A DNA stretch of 5,448 nucleotides from an uncultured Flammeovirgaceae bacterium (GTDB lineage Bacteria; Bacteroidota; Bacteroidia; Cytophagales; Cyclobacteriaceae): positions 1 to 5,448 of the forward strand of contig CAMLLI010000359.1 of NCBI GenBank assembly GCA_946480685.1, written 5' to 3'. Made by a program: the position numbers and the translations under genes. The stretch's first letter is position 1; every line of letters begins with the position of its first letter. Positions 1 through 5,403 of this stretch are shown piece after piece. The notes beneath the pieces are model-generated. The model saw nothing but the letters and a program-made list of their open reading frames with translations. It was not told where the DNA came from and did no database searches.

Positions 1-588
1 GGCTATAATTACATTAGTAGATTCAATGAGTGCAGGCATAATATCGCGCGCAGTCTTTCCGTACTGCCAGAGGTTTCTGCGATAGTTTATATCACCGGAG
101 ATGGTGATGTTCATCTTGCTTGCTACTGCTACAGCTTCTTTGCAAACATCAGCAGCGCCTTGCGATATAGCCGGTGTTATACCCGTCCAGTGAAACCACG
201 CGGCATCTTTCAACACCTCTGTCCAATCGATCATACCCGGCTTGATATGAGCAAATGCAGAATTGAAACGATCGTATACAATGCGTGACGCACGTTGCAT
301 GGCACCATTTTCCAGGAAATATAGTCCCATGCGTTCCTCGCCATATACAATGTAGCGTGTGTCCACACCGTAGCGTTTCAGTGTCTGTGTTGCAGCCTTG
401 CCCAGATCATTCTCGGGGAAACGCGTAACATGCGCAGTTGGTATACCAAAGTGACTGAGTGATGCCGCTACATTTGCTTCCGATCCTGCATAGAGTGCTT
501 TAAAACTTTCGGCCTGCGTAAACCGGGTAAACCCCGGAGTAGAGAGCCGTAACATGATTTCTCCGAAGGTGATTACTTTTTTGTTCAT
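1..588 (-). CDS. kdgK: 2-keto-3-deoxygluconate kinase, PfkB family (C-terminus cut by window edge)
   Basis: Phosphorylates 2-keto-3-deoxygluconate with ATP to KDPG in the cytoplasm, the step after altronate or mannonate dehydration. The frame begins at ATG 588-586 (MNKKVITFGEIMLRL) and stays open for 196 codons to the first base of the window, so roughly the last 140 residues are missing, including the GAGD catalytic and ATP-binding motif. Visible family features are GEIMLRL (9-15), the sugar-binding AGSEANVAASL segment (34-44), MGLYFLE (87-93), RIVYDR (102-107), and the SGDINYRRNLW segment (164-174) typical of KDG kinases. No clear Shine-Dalgarno; GAGGA abuts the ATG. It lies 322 bp beyond the SDR gene on the same strand, so it may be co-transcribed or have its own promoter; I found no exact TAnnTTTG box in the gap. 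A fructokinase or other PfkB kinase is possible, but motifs and neighbours favour KdgK. Confidence 0.88.
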   Translation of the reverse strand, partial: MNKKVITFGEIMLRLSTPGFTRFTQAESFKALYAGSEANVAASLSHFGIPTAHVTRFPENDLGKAATQTLKRYGVDTRYIVYGEERMGLYFLENGAMQRASRIVYDRFNSAFAHIKPGMIDWTEVLKDAAWFHWTGITPAISQGAADVCKEAVAVASKMNITISGDINYRRNLWQYGKTARDIMPALIESTNVIIA

Positions 589-600
589 TCCTCATTTTTT

Positions 601-667
601 GTCCGGAGACGGAAAGTCGGGGAAGTCCGAAAGTCGGAAGTCCGAAAGTCCGAAAGACCGGAAGTTT
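601..667. repeat. Degenerate short tandem repeats (GTCCGAAA / GTCGGAA units)
   Basis: Exact GTCCGAAA units occur at 625-632, 640-647 and 648-655, with the related GTCGGAA at 633-639 and looser copies on both sides. The unit is 7 to 8 bp and the array is imperfect. It ends 12 bp upstream of the kdgK start. A near-exact inverted copy lies at 837-857. Function unknown; it looks like an intergenic dispersed repeat rather than a regulatory site. Confidence 0.75.
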
Positions 668-752
668 ACAATGCTATATTTCTGAAGCAGTACCCGTTCA
701 TAAGTATATATTTACCCAACCAGTACATGCCATCAGTATTCTATTTTCAAAA

Positions 753-780
753 TTCTTACTTCTTACTTCTTGCTTCTTAC
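753..780. repeat. 7-bp tandem repeat, four TTCTTAC-type units
   Basis: Four head-to-tail 7-bp units: TTCTTAC at 753-759, 760-766 and 774-780, and TTCTTGC at 767-773. The array is pyrimidine-rich on the plus strand and intergenic, so any length variation would not shift a reading frame. No function can be assigned. Confidence 0.85.
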
Positions 781-786
781 TCTGCT

Positions 787-830
787 CCCCCAACGCACCC
801 CCTACCCGCCAACTTCCTCCCCCACTTCCC
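787..830 (-). other. G-tract cluster on the minus strand, possible long-loop G-quadruplex
   Basis: Plus-strand C-runs at 787-791, 798-802, 805-807, 819-823 and 828-830 give five G-tracts of three or more on the minus strand, the strand of the neighbouring genes. Loops are 6, 2, 11 and 4 nt, so the standard limit of 7 nt is exceeded once. Folding is possible but weakly supported. Confidence 0.35.
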
Positions 831-862
831 GTCTTCCGGACTTCCCGACTTTCGGACTCTTC
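831..862. repeat. Inverted copy of the left GTCCGAAA repeat block
   Basis: The reverse complement of 837-857 matches 625-644 at 20 of 21 positions with one extra G. The two blocks face each other across about 192 bp and could form a long-range stem, or they may be two insertions of the same dispersed intergenic repeat in opposite orientations. Confidence 0.7.
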
Positions 863-876
863 CATTCCGTTAACGA

Positions 877-905
877 TGTGCCCAGGACTGGACTCGAACC
901 AGCAC
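877..905 (-). other. tRNA 3'-end fragment (T-arm plus acceptor 3' strand), tRNA-Leu-like
   Basis: Read on the minus strand, this has a complete T-arm: stem GCTGG (903-899), loop TTCGAGT (898-892) and stem CCAGT (891-887), with one G-U pair. It continues directly into a 7-nt acceptor strand CCTGGGC (886-880), discriminator A (879), then CA. The matching 5' acceptor (GCCCAGG) and the D and anticodon arms are absent: upstream on the same strand the sequence is the coding end of the SDR gene, whose stop codon lies only 5 nt away. It is therefore not a functional tRNA. Leucine is my best guess for the parent, from memory of Bacteroidota tRNA-Leu 3' ends. Such fragments commonly mark old att sites of integrative elements that insert at tRNA 3' ends. 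Confidence 0.6.
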
Positions 906-910
906 TCTAC

Positions 911-1732
911 TCACACTCCCGTAAACGCACTAAACCCACCATCCACCGGCACTACAATTCCCGACACAAACTTCGAAGCATCCGAGCACAACCATATCAA
1001 TGTACCATTCAACTCATCGGCCTGACCAAAGCGACCGAATGGTGTACTGCGAATGATTGACTCTCCGCGTGGCGTAAGACTTCCATCGGTATTGGTAAGC
1101 AATGTTCTGTTTTGCTCCGTTAGAAAAAATCCTGGTGCTATAGCATTCACGCGTATACCTTCACCAAACTTCTTTGCCATTTCTACTGCGAGCCACTGCG
1201 TGAGATTGCTGATCGCTGCTTTGGCTGCCGAGTATCCTACCACACGCGTGAGCGGACGAAACGATGTCATGGAAGATATATTGATAATGTTGCCTTGTCG
1301 CTTTGCTACCATTACCTCGCCAAATACCTGTGATGGTAATACTGTACCGGTGAGATTCAGATCTACTACTTTTTGAAAGTCATCAATCTTGAGATCGAGA
1401 AAACTTTTATCCGGGAGTATAGTTGCGCCCGGCATGTTTCCGCCTGCACCGTTTACCAGTATATCAATCGTTCCGAATTGATCGGTGATAATCTTTCTCG
1501 CTTCCTTCAGCTGTTGTTCGTTGAGTACATCAGCGGAAACTCCTGTTGCTGTACCGCCTGCTTTTTTTATTTCTTCTGCCAGTGCATCGGCAGCTTCTTT
1601 TCTTCTTCCGAGTATCACTACACTTGCACCGGCTTTCGCGAGCGCTTTGCTCATGGCACTCCCTAACACTCCGGTTCCTCCGGTAACAACGGCTACTTTA
1701 CCTTGCAGATTGAATATATCTTGTATATACAT
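911..1732 (-). CDS. uxuB: SDR-family D-mannonate oxidoreductase (fructuronate reductase)
   Basis: Probably interconverts D-fructuronate and D-mannonate, the glucuronate branch of hexuronate breakdown, in the cytoplasm. The 273-aa protein is a full-length classical SDR: Rossmann motif TGGTGVLG (17-24), NGAGGNMP (94-101, the NGAG variant usual in this subfamily), N126, S154, the YSAAK catalytic pair Y167/K171, and NAIAPGFFLTEQNR (196-209), which with the FRPLT segment (158-162) and the FVSGIVVPVDGGFSAFTGV ending resembles SDR-type mannonate oxidoreductases such as Bacillus YjmF. LGRR (41-44) after the second strand lacks the acidic residue of NAD-specific SDRs, so NADPH use is possible. It is not homologous to E. 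coli UxuB, a long-chain mannitol-dehydrogenase type. It starts 12 nt after the Gfo/Idh stop with no Shine-Dalgarno, as usual in Bacteroidota. Third gene of the minus-strand operon. A different sugar-acid specificity cannot be excluded. Confidence 0.82.
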   Translation of the reverse strand: MYIQDIFNLQGKVAVVTGGTGVLGSAMSKALAKAGASVVILGRRKEAADALAEEIKKAGGTATGVSADVLNEQQLKEARKIITDQFGTIDILVNGAGGNMPGATILPDKSFLDLKIDDFQKVVDLNLTGTVLPSQVFGEVMVAKRQGNIINISSMTSFRPLTRVVGYSAAKAAISNLTQWLAVEMAKKFGEGIRVNAIAPGFFLTEQNRTLLTNTDGSLTPRGESIIRSTPFGRFGQADELNGTLIWLCSDASKFVSGIVVPVDGGFSAFTGV

Positions 1733-1744
1733 GGGACGTTCGAT

Positions 1745-2794
1745 TTAGAGTTTGATAGTTTGACGTGTGCGATTGCTTTCATAACATAATTCGATGAGCC
1801 GGATCACTTCACGCGATTCTTCCGGCTTCACGGCCAAAGGTTTATCCTGTCGGATAACCTCGTATATGTTTTGATAAAAAGCCAGGTAGTCACCCGGCAA
1901 TGTTTCGATCACGCCTTCCACATGTATACCATCTATGGATGTGTTAAGCTTGCCCCAATATGGTTTATCTTCTGTACCCCAGCCGCTGGTGCCCGGTGTC
2001 TTCCCATCTTTCAATGCCTGTTCCTGTGGATCTATACCATACTTTACAAATGAACCTTCGGTACCGTGCAGTATATATTGCGGACCTTGTTCGCGCACGA
2101 GGTAACTTGATTTTACAATAACATGAAAGCCGCTATACTGTAAACGTATATCGTAGTAATCATCTACTTTTCCGCCGGGACGTTGTATACCGATGCGTGC
2201 ATCGATCTCGCGCGGAAATCCGAACAGCAGAATGATCTGATCCAGCATGTGTGAACCAAGATTATATAGTATACCTGTGCCTCTGCCGGTTTCTTCTTTC
2301 CACGTTGAAGGTTGTATATAATTCCGGAAGCGATCGTAATGCACTTCCAGCTCAACCATCTTACCCACTAAGTTATTCTCGAGTATTTTTTTTACCGTGA
2401 GAAAACCACCATCCCATCGTCTGTTCTGAAATACAGTGAGTATTTTATTTTTCTTTTTAGCGAGTGCGATGAGTTGGTCGGCTTCTACAGCCGTAACGGT
2501 AAACGGTTTCTCAACAATAACATGTTTACCCGCTTCGAGCGCACGCGTTACAAAATCAGTATGCGTGTCGTTAGGAGTGTTTACTACGATGAGTTCTATT
2601 GCATCATCCTCAAATACTTTATCAACGTGATCGACTACACGCACCTGCGGATACCGTTTGGTGGCATGTGTGCTGCTGCGTTGTACAATGGTATGTAGCT
2701 GAAACTGTGGATGTGCGGCAATGAGCGGGGCATGAAATACTTCGCCCGACATGCCATAAGAAAGTAATGCTGTTACAATTGGAACTGTGGCCAT
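1745..2794 (-). CDS. Gfo/Idh/MocA-family NAD(P)-dependent oxidoreductase
   Basis: A soluble 349-aa sugar or polyol dehydrogenase of the Gfo/Idh/MocA family; length and domain layout are typical. The N-terminal Rossmann domain has the loop LLSYGMSGEVFHAPLI (10-25), where Ser12 replaces the first Gly of GxGxxG, as I recall for Bacteroidota YdgJ/IolW-like members. It continues with VVNTPNDTH (70-78) and the EKP motif (E95-K96-P97), whose Lys is catalytic in characterised members. The C-terminal domain has GTGILYNLGSHMLDQ (172-186), containing the usual His182 and Asp185. Closest resemblance is to the YdgJ/scyllo-inositol dehydrogenase group, but the substrate cannot be read from sequence. The ATG lies 1 nt after the stop of the aldolase-like gene, so translation is probably coupled. 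Its position between two uronate genes suggests oxidation or reduction of a uronate, aldonate or a derivative; this is inference. Confidence 0.85.
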   Translation of the reverse strand: MATVPIVTALLSYGMSGEVFHAPLIAAHPQFQLHTIVQRSSTHATKRYPQVRVVDHVDKVFEDDAIELIVVNTPNDTHTDFVTRALEAGKHVIVEKPFTVTAVEADQLIALAKKKNKILTVFQNRRWDGGFLTVKKILENNLVGKMVELEVHYDRFRNYIQPSTWKEETGRGTGILYNLGSHMLDQIILLFGFPREIDARIGIQRPGGKVDDYYDIRLQYSGFHVIVKSSYLVREQGPQYILHGTEGSFVKYGIDPQEQALKDGKTPGTSGWGTEDKPYWGKLNTSIDGIHVEGVIETLPGDYLAFYQNIYEVIRQDKPLAVKPEESREVIRLIELCYESNRTRQTIKL

Positions 2795-2795
2795 G

Positions 2796-3500
2796 CTAGA
2801 TGCTTATCGATTTGGTTCTAAGGATAGACGATTTTAATTGCTTGATTCCCTGAAACGCATGGAAAACATTGCGCTCTATTTTTCCCCAATCCTTCACCGC
2901 CACATCTTCGCGTGTAAACAATGCGTCACCTAACCTAACACTTAATGCACCTGCATCAAACCAGCTCCCGATATTATTTTTTGCCAGGGTAACACCACCG
3001 GAAGGTATACACATCAGTTCCGGATGAATGGCAACAACCTGTTTTACAAAGTCCGGCCCGAGAATATTGCCGGGTATAATCATAACCGCAGTAGCACCCC
3101 ACGTCTTTGCCTGTTGTACATCGGCCAGCGTTGTGCATCCGGGTATCCATAAGACATCGTTATCATGACAGGCATTGGCTACATCTTCGTGCAGAAACGG
3201 TGATGCTATAAATTGTGCACCGGCCCGTATATAGCGATTCGCCTGCGATGCATCGAGTATCGTGCCCGCTCCCATGGTTATACCAAGTTCTTTTGCATGA
3301 TCGTTCAGCCAGGTAAACATGCGTATACCACGTGCATCGCGCTGGTGTGTGAATTCAAACACATCGCATTCGCAGCGTTTTAAAATCTTCATGACCTCCA
3401 GCACACAGTCTATATTCGGATGATTAAAAAAAGGGATCATGCCGTTTCTGCTGATAGTAGATTTAACTTTCTGAAGCGTTATTGTTTCGCTGCGGTGCAT
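2796..3500 (-). CDS. KDPG/KHG aldolase-family (Eda-like) protein lacking the Schiff-base lysine
   Basis: A 234-aa TIM-barrel protein of the Eda family, which normally splits 2-keto-3-deoxy-6-phosphogluconate to pyruvate and glyceraldehyde-3-phosphate. Matching features: GMIPFF (20-25), FEFT (48-51) with the general-base Glu49, GAGTIL (77-82), ASPFLHEDV (99-107), IPGCTTLADV (119-128), IPGNILGPDFV (142-152) and PSGGV (166-170). Oddities: where the family has (V)K(I/L)FPG, with Lys forming the Schiff base (K133 in E. coli), this protein has AVMIIPG, with Met140 (ATG at 3083-3081). Also SVRLGDALF (187-195) replaces the usual VGMGSKL/GGSW phosphate-binding turn. It may be a paralogue with changed chemistry, a non-catalytic protein, or a sequencing error at one base, although the second change argues against simple error. 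First gene of the minus-strand operon; its TAG stop is 1 nt from the next ATG. ATG 3500 is the only sensible start. Confidence 0.8.
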   Translation of the reverse strand: MHRSETITLQKVKSTISRNGMIPFFNHPNIDCVLEVMKILKRCECDVFEFTHQRDARGIRMFTWLNDHAKELGITMGAGTILDASQANRYIRAGAQFIASPFLHEDVANACHDNDVLWIPGCTTLADVQQAKTWGATAVMIIPGNILGPDFVKQVVAIHPELMCIPSGGVTLAKNNIGSWFDAGALSVRLGDALFTREDVAVKDWGKIERNVFHAFQGIKQLKSSILRTKSISI

Positions 3501-3524
3501 GATTAATTATATTAATTTCGTCCC

Positions 3525-3554
3525 TTGCTTTAATATCAAAACTGTGTAAATTGC
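3525..3554 (+). promoter_or_regulatory. Candidate Bacteroidota promoter for uxaA
   Basis: TTG at 3525-3527 and TAAATTGC at 3547-3554 are separated by 19 bp, close to the Bacteroidota -33/-7 arrangement (TTG, then TAnnTTTG). The -7 match is imperfect at its last two bases. The box overlaps the first bases of the palindrome, so a bound repressor would block transcription starting here. Confidence 0.35.
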
Positions 3555-3570
3555 GCAATCGATTGCGCAA
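3551..3570. promoter_or_regulatory. Perfect 20-bp palindrome, probable LacI-family operator
   Basis: TTGCGCAATCGATTGCGCAA is its own exact reverse complement. Even length with a central CG pair is the classic form of LacI/GalR-family operators. It ends 18 bp before the uxaA ATG and lies 50 bp upstream of the eda-like ATG, so one site could regulate both units. The cognate regulator is not in the window, and I see no second copy here. Family assignment is by operator shape only. Confidence 0.72.
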
Positions 3571-3588
3571 GATACGCGATTTATCAAT

Positions 3589-5235
3589 ATGTCAAACAGA
3601 TTTCTAAAAATTCATCCGTCTGATAATGTTTATGTAGCATTAACAGACCTCAAAGCCGGAGAAAAGCTAACGCTCAATGGTGGATCTCTTACCCTGGTAG
3701 ACGATGTACCGGCCAAACACAAATTCCTGGAGAAACCGCTTCAGCCTGAAGAAGAAGTGATCATGTATGGAACCGTGGTAGGCAAGGCACTCTCTCCCAT
3801 TAAGGAAGGTGGTGTTATTGGTACGCACAACATCAAGCACAAAGCTGCTCCATACTCCGGCAGAACAAAAACCTATCAATGGACTCCACCGGATGTTTCG
3901 AAGTTCAAGAACAAAACTTTCATGGGCTATCACCGTGCCGATGGACAGGTCGGTACAGCAAACTACTGGCTGGTTATACCACTGGTGTTCTGTGAGAACA
4001 GAAACGTGGAAGTAATCAGTAAAGCTTTTATCGAAGAACTCGGTTTCAGTAAACCGGATGCATACAAGAACTACGTTCACGAACTGGTAAGTCTGTATAA
4101 AGAAGGAAAGACTGATAAAATTTCTTCTATATCTTTTCAACCTGTTGCTGAAAACGGGCACGCTCGCATCTTCAAAAATATAGATGGTATAAAATTCCTG
4201 ACGCATCAGGGAGGTTGTGGTGGTACACGCCAGGATTCACAAACACTGTGTGCACTGCTTGCCGGATATATACATAACCCGAACGTAGCCGGTGCCACTA
4301 TATTAAGTCTCGGTTGCCAGAATGCAGAGATCAAAACACTGCGCGAAAAACTTCAGGCACTCGATCCGAAAGGTACCAAGCCAGTAATCATACTTGATCA
4401 GCAGCAATCAGGTACGGAGCAAGAGTTACTCACACAAGCTATACAGAAAACTTTCTTTGAACTTATTGAAGTAAACAAGATCGAACGTAAGCCGGCACCA
4501 CTCAGTAAACTTGTAGTAGGTTTGAAGTGTGGTGGCTCAGATGGTTTCTCTGGTATATCTGCAAACCCGGCTATAGGTCATACTTCCGATCTACTCGTTA
4601 CCCTCGGAGGCAGCACTATACTTTCAGAGTTTCCTGAACTGTGTGGTGTTGAACAGGAACTGATCAACCGATGTGAAGAAGACAGCGCTGCAGAACTCTT
4701 TATCAAACTGATGCGCACGTACTCCAGTGCCGCAGAGGCTGTAGGTTCAGGTTTTGATATGAACCCTTCACCAGGTAACATTAAAGATGGTCTGATCACC
4801 GATGCTATAAAATCAGCAGGTGCTGCTAAAAAAGGAGGAAACGCTCCGGTAGCGGATGTACTGCAATATGCAGAGTATATCAAGAAGCCCGGACTAAATT
4901 TACTTTGCACGCCTGGTAATGATGTTGAAAGTACAACCGGTACAACAGGTTCAGGAGCACAGATCATTCTCTTTACAACTGGTCTCGGTACACCAACCGG
5001 TAACCCGGTGTCACAGGTAATCAAGATTGCTACCAACACCAAGCTTGCCCAGCGCATGCCGGATATCATTGACTATAACACAGGCGGTATCATCTCCGGT
5101 GAGAAAACCATTGAGCAGGAAGGTGAAGATATTCTCGATTTTATCATCGAAGTAGCCAGTGGTCGCATAACTGCGAAAGCCGTAGAACTGAACCAGGACG
5201 ATTTTATACCCTGGAAGAGGGGAGTATCTCTGTAA
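3589..5235 (+). CDS. uxaA: Altronate dehydratase (D-altronate hydro-lyase)
   Basis: Dehydrates D-altronate to 2-keto-3-deoxygluconate, the galacturonate branch (EC 4.2.1.7), in the cytoplasm using a metal ion. The 548-aa protein has an N-terminal SAF-type domain (about 5-90, beginning FLKIHPSDNVYVAL), then FMGYHRADGQVGTANY (111-126), a GGCGGTRQDS segment with Cys210 (208-217), LGCQNAEI with Cys243 (241-248), and the hallmark GLKCGGSDGFSGISANPA (311-328, Cys314), followed by LSEFPELCGVE (345-355), TPGNDVESTTG (441-451) and TGNPVSQVIKIATNT (470-484). It is about 50 residues longer than E. coli UxaA (495 aa), with most extra sequence seemingly between about 150 and 205, as I recall for Bacteroidota versions. 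Start ATG 3589 follows an A/T-rich leader without Shine-Dalgarno. Likely single-gene unit: operator upstream, terminator downstream. A galactarate or related sugar-acid dehydratase is less likely. Confidence 0.93.
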   Translation: MSNRFLKIHPSDNVYVALTDLKAGEKLTLNGGSLTLVDDVPAKHKFLEKPLQPEEEVIMYGTVVGKALSPIKEGGVIGTHNIKHKAAPYSGRTKTYQWTPPDVSKFKNKTFMGYHRADGQVGTANYWLVIPLVFCENRNVEVISKAFIEELGFSKPDAYKNYVHELVSLYKEGKTDKISSISFQPVAENGHARIFKNIDGIKFLTHQGGCGGTRQDSQTLCALLAGYIHNPNVAGATILSLGCQNAEIKTLREKLQALDPKGTKPVIILDQQQSGTEQELLTQAIQKTFFELIEVNKIERKPAPLSKLVVGLKCGGSDGFSGISANPAIGHTSDLLVTLGGSTILSEFPELCGVEQELINRCEEDSAAELFIKLMRTYSSAAEAVGSGFDMNPSPGNIKDGLITDAIKSAGAAKKGGNAPVADVLQYAEYIKKPGLNLLCTPGNDVESTTGTTGSGAQIILFTTGLGTPTGNPVSQVIKIATNTKLAQRMPDIIDYNTGGIISGEKTIEQEGEDILDFIIEVASGRITAKAVELNQDDFIPWKRGVSL

Positions 5236-5260
5236 TAATTAACACTCATAAAAGGCTACT

Positions 5261-5295
5261 GAAAGGGGATTATAAATTAATCCCCTTTCTTATTT
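5261..5295 (+). terminator. Intrinsic terminator of uxaA
   Basis: A perfect 12-bp stem, GAAAGGGGATTA (5261-5272) with TAATCCCCTTTC (5278-5289), encloses a 5-nt TAAAT loop and is followed by TTATTT. It lies 25 bp past the uxaA stop. The A-run pairing with the T-run is modest, so some bidirectional activity is possible. Confidence 0.88.
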
Positions 5296-5325
5296 GTACT
5301 TCTTCTAAATAGCAGTATACCTTTG
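5293..5325 (+). promoter_or_regulatory. Bacteroidota-type promoter (TTTG - 21 bp - TACCTTTG)
   Basis: TACCTTTG at 5318-5325 matches the TAnnTTTG -7 consensus exactly, and TTTG at 5293-5296 stands 21 bp upstream as a -33 element. Transcription would start near 5330, about 20 bp before a possible ATG at 5353, indicating a new transcription unit beyond the uxaA terminator. Confidence 0.55.
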
Positions 5326-5327
5326 TG

Positions 5328-5403
5328 CTGTTTAAAATAAGTCTAAATAAATATGATTGCTACCTCTACCAGCAAATTCTTTATTTAGACTTATTTTAAA
5401 CAG
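5328..5403. repeat. 24-bp perfect inverted repeat at contig end, probable fold-back artefact
   Basis: Arm 5328-5351 is the exact reverse complement of 5380-5403, with a 28-nt spacer. The last two bases of the right arm coincide with the first bases of the adapter, so the insert-derived match is 22 bp. Since the right arm runs exactly into adapter, the simplest reading is a 3' end that folded back, primed on its own TAAATAAA sequence and was extended before adapter ligation. The left arm (core TTTAAAATAAGTCTAAATAAA, itself imperfectly dyad-symmetric) sits right after the promoter and is probably genomic. Confidence 0.8.
5353..5379 (+). CDS. Possible start of an unknown gene, truncated by the contig end
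   Basis: ATG at 5353 opens MIATSTSKF, about 20 bp downstream of the predicted transcription start. The apparent stop (TAG 5386-5388) lies within the suspected fold-back arm and so is probably not real. Only nine codons can be trusted; the product cannot be identified. It may not be a gene. Confidence 0.3.

Larger units (their letters stand above)
589..876. other. Intergenic region between SDR gene and kdgK, repeat-rich, no gene seen
   Basis: This gap shows no plausible gene: open frames in it lack family features and run through low-complexity sequence. It contains a purine-rich repeat block (601-667), an ordinary AT-rich middle (about 668-752), a 7-bp tandem repeat (753-780), C-tracts (787-830), and an inverted copy of the first block (831-862). 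The plus strand is strikingly purine-rich on the left and pyrimidine-rich on the right. As both flanking genes read leftwards, the region is either the leader of kdgK or an internal spacer of the operon. Confidence 0.7.
3501..3588. promoter_or_regulatory. Divergent control region between eda-like operon and uxaA
   Basis: An AT-rich 88-bp spacer separates the divergent start codons and must contain the promoters for both directions unless the minus operon is read from elsewhere. It contains the palindrome at 3551-3570 and a plausible plus-strand promoter. Two ATTAAT hexamers (3502-3507, 3511-3516) sit just upstream of the eda-like start. I found no exact TAnnTTTG box pointing left. Confidence 0.7.

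Noticed and set aside
601..667. CRISPR array
   Set aside because: Units are 7-8 bp and contiguous, with no spacers of 25-40 bp and no cas genes nearby.
877..965. Complete tRNA gene on the minus strand
   Set aside because: T-arm and acceptor 3' strand are present, but no GCCCAGG 5' acceptor, D-arm or anticodon arm can be formed; upstream bases encode the SDR C-terminus.
770..1060. Open frame of 96 codons on the plus strand
   Set aside because: It crosses the C-rich spacer and the antisense of the SDR C-terminus; composition is proline-rich low complexity with no family feature.
2164..2355. Small open frame on the minus strand (63 codons)
   Set aside because: Out-of-frame overlap inside the well-supported Gfo/Idh gene.
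3667..4206. Open frame of 179 codons on the minus strand
   Set aside because: Lies wholly antisense to uxaA, which has clear altronate dehydratase motifs across the same span.
4578..5069. Open frame of 163 codons on the minus strand
   Set aside because: Antisense shadow of the conserved C-terminal domain of uxaA, without recognisable motifs.
5328..5403. Second intrinsic terminator
   Set aside because: A 24-bp stem with 28-nt loop, no following T-run, and the right arm joins adapter sequence; artefact is the better explanation.
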